A program made the translations under genes and the position numbers. DNA of 64,000 nt from Ampullaceana balthica (lineage: Eukaryota > Mollusca > Gastropoda > Lymnaeidae). Under the pieces are notes generated by a model. The model was not told the DNA's origin. It saw nothing but the letters and a program-made list of their open reading frames with translations, and did not search any database. Below, in pieces: positions 35,401 through 44,835 of this stretch. Position 1 is the stretch's first letter; every line of letters starts with the position of its first letter. The stretch lies in contig CALYLW010000315.1 of the NCBI GenBank assembly GCA_944989445.1, forward strand, positions 549,497-613,496. Direction: 5' to 3'.

Positions 35401-36659
35401 GGGTGACATAGCCTCAGAAGATCTTATTGTAGAGGTAGGCCCCCCTCACACCCCTTTCTACACCATTGTTCAGGATTAGAACTTGGCATTAAAATCACGC
35501 CATCATTCATCTACACATTATTATCTTAACTGGCTTCCTTGTTTTTAAAGTAATTCCCTCCATCAAAATCTGATAAAAAACAACACCTTTGAAACTAGAC
35601 CTAATATTTAGCATTACTTTACAGCAATGCTTCCATTGCTTATTAATTTTGTGTTGTTTTCAACATGTAATAGTGAATGTTTCACTTGAAAAGTTTGGAG
35701 TGGTATAAAATGTAATGTAATTTCTCTTAAGGTAAATGGAACTTCCTGCCTGGATGTCACCCTGGAACAGTTGGAATTGACTTTAAAGAGGTGCGCTGGA
35801 ACCTTCTCACTGACTGTTGCTCGAAGCAAGGAGGTAAACTTGTCAGTTTAAAACCTAGAGTGAAATCTGTCTGTGAGATTTATTTCCCAACAAATTTCGC
35901 TTCTTTTTGAAACTATAAAAATCAAAACAAAATTTGCACTTATTAATAAGAAATATGTAAATACAAGATTTTAAAGTCTTCTCCAACTACCCATTGTAGT
36001 TGTAGTCGAGTATTTTTGTCAGAAGTTGACAATTACATTCTCTTTTGGCAATATGTAAAAGTTTATTTATAAAAATAACGCTTGTTCCATGTATAAAATC
36101 TCAAGTCATTAAAATTGTTGTCAACTATTCTACTATTGGGAAAAGTAAATTTTTGAAAATCAAGTTTGATAATAATTAAAAATGAAAGGACAAAAATTTC
36201 CTTACATTATATCTCACCTCTTAGGAAGAAATTATAAGTAGATTGTAAATATTTATATTGTGTGTGTCTAGCCCATTATAATTAATGCAACAACTCATTT
36301 CTTTCCCCCAAGTGTTCATTCAAACTTTATTTGACTATCATTTGTTATAAGTCCATTTTCAAATTTGAACCAGAGTAAACACATAACAAAACAGTCAGAT
36401 AATAACAATGACAACAGATTTTAAGACAAATGGGACTCATGCTGTCAATTTATCATCTCAGAAAAACGGAGAAACACAAGCACAACGAATAAAAAGTTTG
36501 GAGGCTGAGATCTCACGTCTGGATGACATCTTGCAGGCACGGGAAGACAAAATTCATGCTCTCAGGAAGGCCCACCATTTTAAGGACAGCTTTCATCACA
36601 TTGACAGCGAGTTGGTTATAGCAGGATTACAGTTAGGCGAGGATGAATATGTTGTGTGA
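22987..36659 (+). CDS. RA-like/PDZ/coiled-coil protein, eight coding exons (gene model)
   Basis: Assembled model: 23020-23036, 26091-26154, 30277-30412, 31909-32018, 32429-32515, 32870-35434, 35732-35833 and 36399-36659. All junctions keep frame and give about 1113 residues. Residues about 25-107 have a beta-grasp pattern (VYIRPGDSVHKI, LTELGLRKW, YTLAIG, CILLIKK) typical of Ras-association or ubiquitin-like domains. Residues 140-910 are polar (Ser, Asn, Gln, His) and probably disordered. Residues about 925-1025 form a PDZ-like domain (DLIVEVNGTSCLDVTLEQL, TFSLTVARS). Residues about 1048-1085 are a heptad-like coiled coil. The C-terminus is EYVV. This suggests a cytoplasmic scaffold binding a small GTPase and membrane-protein tails; that is inference. 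I do not recognise the orthologue. The ATG at 23020 has an ideal gccaccATG context. The last acceptor is the weakest point. Confidence 0.7.
23412..23479. repeat. (CG)/(CA)n microsatellite
   Basis: GCGCGCGCACGCA grading into pure CA dinucleotides ending at 23479. Confidence 0.95.
25644..25815. repeat. 30-bp tandem repeat, about 5 units
   Basis: Unit built on GTTATAGTTATAGCTGACAT plus CAACAATACT. The first two units (25644-25700) and the last are degenerate, with GCCATGGCTG or TGATTGCAAC variants. Confidence 0.88.
26091..26154 (+). CDS. RA/PDZ gene, coding exon 2
   Basis: 64 bases completing the split Arg codon and reading SYNDERLARLVQVFDGRKWP then V. The acceptor is cctggtccag. The donor GTCAGT is acceptable but weaker than its neighbours. 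It forms the start of the RA-like domain. Confidence 0.68.
26545..27132. repeat. 35-bp minisatellite, about 17 units
   Basis: Unit built on TACTGCTACGGTGGGCCTGA plus GTGTTAGCGACTAAG. Variants include TGTGTCGGTGGG and GGTGAACCTGAG blocks. One unit near 27001 carries a 4-5 base insertion (TCAAG). Confidence 0.95.
27836..29595. repeat. Composite ~38-bp array with 231-bp higher-order repeat
   Basis: Basic unit TACTAGGTCTATAAGAAGTC plus TGAGGTAAGCTACTACTAGT and shorter variants. From about 28762 the array is organised as a 231-bp higher-order unit: GTTAAGACAAGAAGTC recurs at 28762, 28993, 29224 and 29455, exactly 231 bases apart. The motif GAGGTAAGC occurs 27 times on the plus strand by my count. 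A MITE interrupts it at 28029-28181. Confidence 0.95.
28029..28181. mobile_element. 153-bp MITE inserted in the composite array
   Basis: Left end ATGGGCAGATTAAG. The right end in reverse complement is ATGGCAGATTAAG. Subterminal GGCCCCTGGCT appears near both sides (28050 and 28138), in direct orientation. GGTC flanks both ends, consistent with a short target duplication. The surrounding array resumes with TATAAG, as an uninterrupted unit would. Confidence 0.6.
29958..30235 (+). mobile_element. tRNA-derived SINE
   Basis: An A-box-like GAGTGGCAGCGCGCTCGACT and a B-box AGTTCGAATCC (30003-30013) have tRNA-like spacing. A non-tRNA body follows (GAATGGGTACCTAACATTAG, AATGCGTGGAACCC, GAACGCTGCATCACTTGCC). 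The tail is CTTCTGCATAGAAGGAGCGT ending in GATGAGATAAGA. The copy at 37444-37730 on the other strand has the same body. The A- and B-boxes would be Pol III promoter elements; no functional tRNA is implied. Confidence 0.8.
30277..30412 (+). CDS. RA/PDZ gene, coding exon 3
   Basis: Acceptor gtgttcag, donor GTGAGT, ends in phase 1. It encodes the core of the RA-like domain: VKAVDVYIRPGDSVHKI, then LTELGLRKWRLNKYTLAIG. The alternation of hydrophobic residues around a PGD turn fits the beta1-beta2-alpha1 part of a ubiquitin-like fold. Confidence 0.75.
30437..30735. repeat. 44-bp minisatellite, about 6.5 units
   Basis: Unit TTCACCATTGTTAGGTTTGG plus TACTTTTAAATCACTACAATAATA (44 bp). Units are nearly identical apart from one ATTATTAGG variant. 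A degenerate last unit lies near 30750-30785. Confidence 0.95.
31195..31490. repeat. 34-bp minisatellite, about 8 units
   Basis: Unit CTCTATAGCTAGGCCTAGTA plus CTTGGTGCCTAAAT (34 bp). It contains the palindromic cores TAGCTA and AGGCCT. Confidence 0.95.
31909..32018 (+). CDS. RA/PDZ gene, coding exon 4
   Basis: Acceptor ttgtcctcag, donor GTTTGT, ends in phase 0. It encodes VVAFLKGNDIILKAFCQCLA then KEKCILLIKKPSQGSKK, the last strands of the RA-like domain, ending in the usual basic beta-strand. The donor is weak but has the required GT. Confidence 0.75.
32040..32335 (+). mobile_element. Interspersed repeat family R2, copy 3
   Basis: TTATCTTATCTTATACATTA at the start, then CTTCTATACAGAAAATTATT, GTGTTGGTTTTCTTGGCTTG, AGGCAACCCATTCCACACCA and GGAATTTGTTTTTGTTCTTG. 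These run in the same order as the copies at 20885 and 19955. It lies in the intron between coding exons 4 and 5. Confidence 0.65.
32429..32515 (+). CDS. RA/PDZ gene, coding exon 5
   Basis: 29 codons, phase 0 at both ends, with acceptor gttatttccag and donor GTAAGT. It encodes LFKTKLNMSDTLLY and TRDRGTDKLTGNLTS, a linker between the RA-like domain and the disordered region. The longer open frame from 32156 includes intron and repeat sequence. Confidence 0.75.
32516..32869 (+). other. Intron, AT-rich
   Basis: A 354-base intron between coding exons 5 and 6, with GTAAGT donor and ttacctgtccccag acceptor. Nothing else recognised. Confidence 0.7.
32870..35434 (+). CDS. RA/PDZ gene, coding exon 6 (large exon)
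   Basis: 2565 bases, 855 codons without a stop, phase 0. It starts STQNMFQYQLDNKDKKQV. Most of it is polar and low in hydrophobics, rich in Ser, Asn, Gln, His, Asp and Tyr, with small internal repeats such as TTLEGSQTTLEGS and NTDQC. Basic-proline stretches (PMKPKRSLPSVP) could be SH3 or 14-3-3 type linear motifs; this is inference. The last 90 residues become ordered: LIPVHIRLPPHL, VMNISLQKK, IGGPRSAFTPV, then EDLIVE, the first part of a PDZ-like domain completed by the next exon. The open frame continues past the donor GTAGGC to 35479 only by reading intron. Confidence 0.88.
35732..35833 (+). CDS. RA/PDZ gene, coding exon 7 (end of PDZ domain)
   Basis: 34 codons, phase 0, with acceptor atttctcttaag and donor GTAAAC. 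It encodes VNGTSCLDVTLEQLELTLK then RCAGTFSLTVARSKE. With the preceding DLIVE this is the characteristic PDZ tail: a strand ending in Val-Asn-Gly, then helix alpha-B, then the last strand. Confidence 0.82.
35834..36398 (+). other. Intron, AT-rich
   Basis: 565 bases with no recognised element. Its 3' end is ambiguous: a pyrimidine-rich acceptor at 36373 gives a frame that stops after 16 residues, while a tract-poor acceptor at 36398 keeps the coiled-coil frame. Confidence 0.55.
36399..36659 (+). CDS. RA/PDZ gene, last coding exon (coiled coil)
   Basis: Encodes 86 residues and a TGA stop at 36657-36659. From residue 20 or so of the exon it reads QRIKSLEAEISRLDDILQAR then EDKIHALRKAHHF, a heptad-like, charged helix similar in style to a leucine zipper. 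It ends GEDEYVV, which matches a class II (hydrophobic-x-hydrophobic) PDZ ligand. The frame is convincing as protein, but its acceptor (acaaaacagtcag) is poor. Confidence 0.6.
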   Translation: MITMTTDFKTNGTHAVNLSSQKNGETQAQRIKSLEAEISRLDDILQAREDKIHALRKAHHFKDSFHHIDSELVIAGLQLGEDEYVV

Positions 36660-37443
36660 AAGCAGGAAGATTTTTTAATGTAAGCTTTACTGGTTGTGAA
36701 GAGGATGTATCAATGAAGGTGTGTTTGTAAGATTGAAAGCTAGCAATGTTGAAGGATATTACACAGAAGGTAAATAAATAAAATATGAGACTAGCAATGT
36801 TAAATTATGAAGTATTAAGGCTGGGAATTTAATATATAAAGCTATTAATGATTTTGCAGTAATCCCTCTCTTCTTCACGGTTCACTTTTCACAGGTTTTT
36901 AAATATTTGAGTATTATTAGAAGTTCCCCCCCCCCATAAAATACAGTCATCGCTGCGCAGTAAAAGTCATCATCACGTTAATCGTCATAATTTTTACTGC
37001 ATTGCATATTCATGACCATGTCAAATATTGCTACGTGTATTTTCACTATACAGTAACTGCAAACTTATGCTCACTGGTAAAAATCCTATCCAATATAATA
37101 CATTTTCTCTTATCCTTTAACCAAATGTGAAGTGATTTAATTTATTTTAAGTGAATCATGCTTCTAATTATTGTAGTCCTACCCATTGTAAATACTGTGT
37201 GAGATCCACTGCCTTCCATTGAACATCTACCAGTGCCTAAAATGAATTCATATTTTGGATTATTCCTGACTTATGCACAGCTTCATCTATGCACCCATGA
37301 CACAAACATCCTAGTCCTTGCTACAGATGAAATCATCATCATCTTTGGTGCTACAGCCCTCTAGTGCCCTGGCCAACCAAGTCTTTCACCTCGAATCTGA
37401 CCGATCCGTGCCTGGACGCCAACAGCTGTTGTTGTTCGTCTTC
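36660..37443. other. 3' UTR and downstream sequence
   Basis: AT-rich. Overlapping AATAAA polyadenylation hexamers at 36773-36778 and 36777-36782 lie about 115 bases after the stop. A C-run is near 36928. No other gene. Confidence 0.5.
36773..36782 (+). terminator. Candidate polyadenylation signal
   Basis: Two overlapping AATAAA hexamers 114-118 bases downstream of the stop at 36659. The base composition allows chance occurrence. Confidence 0.35.
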
Positions 37444-37730
37444 TTCTTATCTATACAGACGCTCCTTCTATGCAGAAGATAGTTGCGTCGACAGACCATG
37501 ACAGATGATCTGTCGGCAAGTGATGCAGCGTTCACAGGCCACGGCTTTGTGGGTTCCACGCATTACCCAGCCGCCTAACTACATGTAGTGTTAGGTACCC
37601 ATTCGGAGCGGGGTGACTCAGTGACGCCCTAGGCCCCGGGAACAAACCCTTGCCTTCACACGGATTTGAACCCGTGACCATCGGTACGACAGTCCAGTGT
37701 GCTGCCACTCGACCACCGCGTCCTCCGTTC
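37444..37730 (-). mobile_element. tRNA-derived SINE, second copy
   Basis: Reverse-strand copy of the element at 29958. The B-box is read as GGTTCAAATCC (37662-37672), and an A-box-like GGTCGAGTGGCAGCACACTG is present. The body (GGGTACCTAACACTACATG, GCGTGGAACCC, GAACGCTGCATCACTTGCC) and the tail (CTTCTGCATAGAAGGAGCGT then CTGTATAGATAAG) match. Confidence 0.8.
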
Positions 37731-37844
37731 TTTCTCAACCACATCCAACAATCTCCTTCCCTCTCAGTTTCTGTCTTTATACTGGAATAGATGAAATTAT
37801 ATGTTATTTTAACAGAGTATATTCTCAGTATATGCAGGCCTTTC

Positions 37845-37960
37845 AGGACATCACAAAACAACGAACCTTTCATTAAAAAAAAACATTCGTCAAAAAACCT
37901 TTGTCACCTAACAAATAGACGAAAACTAATAAAGTGAAATAAAATAAAATACAATCTTAG
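37845..37960. mobile_element. Partial MITE related to 21433-21671
   Basis: GCCTTTCAGGACATCACAAA then ACAACGAAC, followed by AAAACCTTTGTCACC and AGACGAAAACTAATAAA. This matches, in order, the terminal and subterminal part of the inverted-repeat element at 21433-21671. The opposite end is not found. Confidence 0.5.
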
Positions 37961-37962
37961 CC

Positions 37963-38022
37963 GTGGTGTTATGATGAGAAATCCATTGGAAATGGTTGTG
38001 GGATTTCTCATCATAACGCTGC
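37963..38022. repeat. 60-nt hairpin-forming inverted repeat
   Basis: Perfect 17-bp arms GTTATGATGAGAAATCC (37968-37984) and GGATTTCTCATCATAAC (38001-38017) with a 16-base loop. Wobble-tolerant pairing extends five more positions outward, so a transcript would form about 22 bp of stem. Confidence 0.75.
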
Positions 38023-39473
38023 ATATATTTTTTTCAAACCAGCCTGATTGCAGTCTCACCTATATTGTAACCCTTTAGATGAAATCAACAGATGTGATGT
38101 TTTTGAAATGTGGTGTTTGAAGAAGTTCTCTGTTAGAAGCTAATCGAAAGCAAACAGCTGTAATCAGTTTAAGGGCAACAGCTATTTTTAGGTTTTATTT
38201 TTTTTTAAAAGGGAAGATAATAAAAATTTGAATATCTATTAAAGGAAATTGAATGAATGTTTGTTGAAAAAGAATTAAGTGGATTATGTTCAACAATGGT
38301 TGATGATGAAGGACATTTTTTTTTCAAATGTTTGGTAAGCAGGCGTAATCAAGACTTTTTTTGGAAATGGTGACAGACTTTTGGGATGTCTCTCTTATTG
38401 ACTGAAGTGTTTGGACCAAAGAAAATTTATTAATGGTATTTTACAAAGTTTTTAATTTTTCGTTTATTACCTTTGGCTGTGTTGTTATTTTATACTTATT
38501 TGTTTTGTAGCATCCACATTTAACTTTTGTATCTTCTCTTTTTAGGTTCATGATTACTTATTGTACCTGGATACCTGGGTACAATAAGTAGATTATTGTT
38601 GAAAGACCATTGTAACATATCAGATAATAATTGTTGCATTCCAAATTGCATGACATTGATGACATTGCATGTATTATTGTTATGATTACCATTAAAATGT
38701 TATTCTAAAAATTAAACTCTTAAATAAAATAAAATGCTCAAACTTTTAATAAAGAGTTAATTTGTTTATTTTTGCTGCCTGCTCAACTGTTTACATGCTA
38801 CAAGATCAATAAATGTGACACAAATAGCACACAGATCAATTTTCTAAACCAAGTGTTACATCAAAAGCAGATACCCGGGCAGCACAGATTTTAAGTAACT
38901 CTGATCAGAGGTACTATTGAAAAAACGTGCAAAATGAATTGTGTGATTCGCTTGCACAACCATTCACATCAATTCAAATCCATCTACTCCCTACAGACTT
39001 GGTACACATAACACATTCCCTTCTACTCAATCCCTACAAACTAGGTACACACACGAAACAACACATTCCCTTCTACTCCTGCACAACAATGCGCTGTACA
39101 TTTATTTTTCATACAATCTTATTAGTTAAATATGTAAAATGTAGTTTTAAAGACGGAAACACCACGTAAAAGTAATGTATTAGAAAATGTTTCCAGTTGA
39201 TTACATTTGTGGGTGAGTGTATGAGCCTGGATGATTCAGCCGTTGAATCTGTATAAGTTATAAGGCTCTGTGATACTACAGCTCTCAACTCTGAAGGCCA
39301 TCGTTTGGACCAGTTACATTGAAGGATGTTTACGATGTCTAGTTAACTTGTAGAAAGAATAACCCCATGATATTAATGAGAGAGACAAAAGAGATACAAT
39401 AATAATACAATTATTTATTTTCTGCCACTGCGATTGAGCTTAAAGTCTCGTGAATAGTTTACAATCACACACT
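38023..39473. other. Non-coding AT-rich sequence
   Basis: No gene recognised. It contains a 13-bp perfect inverted repeat (38555-38567 and 38578-38590) and two near-duplicated segments at about 38981-39025 and 39026-39078 sharing ACACATTCCCTTCTACTC. Confidence 0.5.
38555..38590. repeat. Small hairpin, 13-bp arms
   Basis: TACTTATTGTACC and its exact complement GGTACAATAAGTA, separated by 10 bases (TGGATACCTG). Confidence 0.8.
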
Positions 39474-39673
39474 CATGGGCGTAGGGAAGGGGGGCATTTG
39501 CCCCCCCCCCTACATTTGAGGGGGAAAAAAATAATTTATTAAATGCATTAATAAATGTTGTATTTTAACTATTACAGCACTAATTGAAAATTGTACCTGT
39601 ATGGCATTGCCAGTTAAAATTTTAAAAAAGTGGGATTCCCCCCCCCCTGGAAAAATTCCTAGCGACGCCCATG
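39474..39673. mobile_element. 200-bp hAT-type MITE with perfect 8-bp duplication
   Basis: Left end CATGGGCGTAGGGAAG. The right end in reverse complement is CATGGGCGTCGCTAGGAA. Both flanks are CACACACT (39466-39473 and 39674-39681), an exact 8-bp duplication as made by hAT transposases. C-rich runs lie near both ends. No transposase. Confidence 0.75.
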
Positions 39674-41595
39674 CACACACTATATATTTCTTTGGATGTT
39701 CAATCAAGAGCAGGTAATATTTATGAAGATGTTCAAGCAAGGTCCGGTAATATTTCTTTGTATGTGCAATAAAGGGCGAGTGATATTTCTTTCGATGTTT
39801 AATCAAAGGCGGGTAATATTTCTTTGGTTCTTTAATCAAGGGCGGGTATAGCAAGCCGCACGAGTCGTTTAAATCGGGAAACAACTCTTGCCCTCATACA
39901 CTGATATCAATCTTATGGTGACCTTTAAAAAATACATATGAGGAACACTTGATGGTGATATAAATGTTACATCCAGTACAGTCCCGTGTACACAACCAGC
40001 AGTTTTTCACAAATCTGTTCAAATATTGACTCAAACATAAACATCCTTCCCTTGTGCTCTGGCGCCAGCTGGATTGTTTTCTTCATTGTGCATAGTGTGA
40101 TGTATCCGGTAAATTAAAAAAAACCCAATGCCTATATTAAGCTTGCTGGCTCATTCTGATTTAACATAAGTTTTCTAGTGGAAATCTCAAATTGGCAAGA
40201 CTTTTTGCCAAGGCCAGGATCGACAAATTTTAGATACAGGAATGTTGAATGATTCATGTAGATACGCAGGTTCCGATGTTACTTTTTAAAATAAAAAATA
40301 AAATAAATAATAAACGCATTTTCAAGTTGTAATTGGGAGAAATTAAGTCAGGTCAGAGGCGCAGGGTGGGCATGTATATGTCCCCGTGTGCCGAGGTACA
40401 TGGGCGAAAAAAATAAGGTTAAAAACGTCACATTATATTAAGTTAACAAGGGGGGTAATGAATAGGATGGTTTTGATGTTATAGTTTGTCACTGGACGCA
40501 AAATAACCTACTACCCCTCTGACCCAGGTCAACACATCTACTCACAATGCCCATCTCATCTTTGAGTCTGTTCATAGTCTGGAACAAACTTGCGAGTAAA
40601 TTGAATGGTAGACTTGAAATTGTTAACACCTGTTGGCCTAATCAGCATGTAGAGAAATATGATGGTTAATCTGTAGGTAGTAGCAATTATTGCATTAGCA
40701 GAAGATTGCTATGCATACTCTCCTAGTATGATGACCCGAAAGGGCCAAGGCGCAGAAGAGGGATAAGGGGAAGCTATCCGAATATTTTAGAAGTGTTCCT
40801 TGTATTGCTGTTACCTCCTTTAAGGTTCAAAAGCCTCAGCCAGTTTGATGACGTTTCCCCAAGATTCCTGCAATAGCATATGCCTGGCCTTTTAATTTTC
40901 TTCCGCGTCCATGAGGCAATTCAGCAGATGGACAAGGAATGGTGTTTCACCTGGGCCTAAAAGAACTCTGTAATTAAATTATGCCGTGGTTTTGGGGAGG
41001 CAGAATCGTAAGGCTGTAAATATTATAATGTGTATCACTATCAGAATATGGCATACAGACCCTGAGTGAACGTAGAAACAAAATTTCTAAGGGTACGAAA
41101 AATAAAATATTTGCAGTTTACCCTACGTAAATTATACATTATTTATACGGCTGTTTATAGTTGAGATGAAATATGCAAGACTTTTGGTGTTTGATTTTAA
41201 TTCGACATCCAAAATAGAACTTTTATTAGACCGCGTTAATTACAATACCATAGCATAATCGTTAGCATTCATGTAAGGATTGTGCAACATACCACAGGGC
41301 TCTAGATACCATATCATGACTGTTACTGTTAGCACTCATGCTAGGATTGTACAACATACCAGTGTTTTAGTTGGTGAAATCTTCAGGTTCATTGTTTAAG
41401 ACTTGTTAATAATGGATGTCAGCTCCTTTTTTATCACAGAAATTAAATTGTTTCCATTTATAAAAAATAACAAACAAGACGTTTCACTATTTGTCAGCTT
41501 CTTAAAAGAATTAAATAAAATAAATCATGAAAATAATTAAATAAATAAAACAAACATTTGCCATAAAATTACTTTTATACGGGGTAAATGTGTTT
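39674..41595. other. Non-coding sequence before the satellite
   Basis: Imperfect short repeats around 39688-39850 carry TTTCTTTGGATGTTCAATCA-like segments, about 46 bp apart (four units, degenerate). The 124-codon minus-strand frame at 39510-39884 overlaps these and the MITE. No gene is supported. Confidence 0.45.
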
Positions 41596-41697
41596 CACAC
41601 AGAGTACGCCTCACTACTACTCCTCGTCACACAGAGTACGCCTCACTACTACTCCTCGTCACACAGAGTACGCCTCACTACTACTCCTCGTCACACA
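41596..41697. repeat. 32-bp repeat, 3 units
   Basis: Unit CACACAGAGTACGCCTCACT plus ACTACTCCTCGT, three identical copies, 40 bases before the 42-bp satellite. Confidence 0.95.
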
Positions 41698-44600
41698 AAT
41701 ATGACACCCTCTAAACCCGCCCTAAACATACATGACATGATTGATAGATGTGTCTTCATGGGTGGCCAATATAAATACATGATTGATAGATGTGTCTTGA
41801 TGGGTGGCCAATATACATACATGATTGATAGATGTGTCTTGATGGGTGGCCAATATACATACATGATTGATAGATGTGTCTTCATGGGTGGCCAATATAC
41901 ATACATGATTGATAGATGTGTCTTCATGGGTGGCCAATATACATACATGATTGATAGATGTGTCTTGATGGGTGGCCAATATACATACATGATTGATAGA
42001 TGTGTCTTGATGGGTGGCCAATATACATACATGATTGATAGATGTGTCTTGATGGGTGGCCAATACACATACATGATTGATAGATGTGTCTTGATGGGTG
42101 GCCAATATACATACATGATTGATAGATGTGTCTTGATGGGTGGCCAATATACATACATGATTGATAGATGTGTCTTGATGGGTGGCCAATATACATACAT
42201 GATTGATAGATGTGTCTTGATGGGTGGCCAATATACATACATGATTGATAGATGTGTCTTGATGGGTGGCCAATATACATACATGATTGATAGATGTGTC
42301 TTGATGGGTGGCCAATACACATACATGATTGATAGATGTGTCTTGATGGGTGGCCAATACACATACATGATTGATAGATGTGTCTTGATGGGTGGCCAAT
42401 ATACATACATGATTGATAGATGTGTCTTGATGGGTGGCCAATACACATACATGATTGATAGATGTGTCTTGATGGGTGGCCAATATACATACATGATTGA
42501 TAGATGTGTCTTGATGGGTGGCCAATACACATACATGATTGATAGATGTGTCTTGATGGGTGGCCAATATACATACATGATTGATAGATGTGTCTTGATG
42601 GGTGGCCAATACACATACATGATTGATAGATGTGTCTTGATGGGTGGCCAATACACATACATGATTGATAGATGTGTCTTGATGGGTGGCCAATATACAT
42701 ACATGGTTGATAGATGTGTCTTGATGGGTGGCCAATATACATACATGGTTGATAGATGTGTCTTGATGGGTGGCCAATACACATACATGATTGATAGATG
42801 TGTCTTGATGGGTGGCCAATACACATACATGATTGATAGATGTGTCTTGATGGGTGGCCAATACACATACATGATTGATAGATGTGTCTTGATGGGTGGC
42901 CAATACACATACATGATTGATAGATGTGTCTTGATGGGTGGCCAATATACATACATGATTGATAGATGTGTCTTGATGGGTGGCCAATATCACATACATG
43001 ATTGATAGATGTGTCTTGATGGGTGGCCAATATACATACATGATTGATAGATGTGTCTTGATGGGTGGCCAATATACATACATGATTGATAGATGTGTCT
43101 TGATGGGTGGCCAATATACATACATGATTGATAGATGTGTCTTGATGGGTGGCCAATATACATACATGATTGATAGATGTGTCTTGATGGGTGGCCAATA
43201 TACATACATGATTGATAGATGTGTCTTGATGGGTGGCCAATATACATACATGATTGATAGATGTGTCTTGATGGGTGGCCAATATACATACATGATTGAT
43301 AGATGTGTCTTGATGGGTGGCCAATATACATACATGATTGATAGATGTGTCTTGATGGGTGGCCAATATACATACATGATTGATAGATGTGTCTTGATGG
43401 GTGGCCAATATACATACATGATTGATAGATGTGTCTTGATGGGTGGCCAATATACATACATGATTGATAGATGTGTCTTGATGGGTGGCCAATATACATA
43501 CATGATTGATAGATGTGTCTTGATGGGTGGCCAATATACATACATGATTGATAGATGTGTCTTGATGGGTGGCCAATATACATACATGATTGATAGATGT
43601 GTCTTGATGGGTGGCCAATATACATACATGATTGATAGATGTGTCTTGATGGGTGGCCAATATACATACATGATTGATAGATGTGTCTTGATGGGTGGCC
43701 AATATACATACATGATTGATAGATGTGTCTTGATGGGTGGCCAATATACATACATGATTGATAGATGTGTCTTGATGGGTGGCCAATACACATACATGAT
43801 TGATAGATGTGTCTTGATGGGTGGCCAATATACATACATGATTGATAGATGTGTCTTGATGGGTGGCCAATATACATACATGATTGATAGATGTGTCTTG
43901 ATGGGTGGCCAATATACATACATGATTGATAGATGTGTCTTGATGGGTGGCCAATACACATACATGATTGATAGATGTGTCTTGATGGGTGGCCAATATA
44001 CATACATGATTGATAGATGTGTCTTGATGGGTGGCCAATACACATACATGATTGATAGATGTGTCTTGATGGGTGGCCAATATACATACATGATTGATAG
44101 ATGTGTCTTGATGGGTGGCCAATATACATACATGATTGATAGATGTGTCTTGATGGGTGGCCAATATACATACATGATTGATAGATGTGTCTTGATGGGT
44201 GGCCAATATACATACATGATTGATAGATGTGTCTTGATGGGTGGCCAATACACATACATGATTGATAGATGTGTCTTGATGGGTGGCCAATATACATACA
44301 TGATTGATAGATGTGTCTTGATGGGTGGCCAATACACATACATGATTGATAGATGTGTCTTGATGGGTGGCCAATATACATACATGATTGATAAATGTGT
44401 CTTGATGGGTGGCCAATACACATACATGATTGATAGATGTGTCTTGATGGGTGGCCAATACACATACATGATTGATAGATGTGTCTTGATGGGTGGCCAA
44501 TATACATACATGGTTGATAGATGTGTCTTGATGGGTGGCCAATATACATACATGGTTGATAGATGTGTCTTGATGGATGGCCAATATACATACATGGTTG

Positions 44601-44835
44601 ATAGATGTGTCTTGATGGGTGGCCAATACACATACATGATTGATAGATGTGTCTTCATGGGTGGCCAATACACATACATGATTGATAGATGTGTCTTGAT
44701 GGGTGGCCAATACACATACATGATTGATAGATGTGTCTTGATGGGTGGCCAATATACATACATGGTTGATAGATGTGTCTTGATGGGTGGCCAATATACA
44801 TACATGATTGATAGATGTGTCTTGATGGGTGGCCA

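Noticed and set aside
36408..36600. N-terminal leucine-zipper exon of a cGMP-dependent protein kinase
   Set aside because: The RIKSLEAEI-type helix resembles those zippers, but the frame stops at 36657 and no kinase or cyclic-nucleotide domain follows.
37532..37873. 113-codon minus-strand ORF
   Set aside because: Most of it is the SINE read on its own strand; the same style of ORF (RVAARSTGVPMFTSSNP) appears in the other SINE copy.
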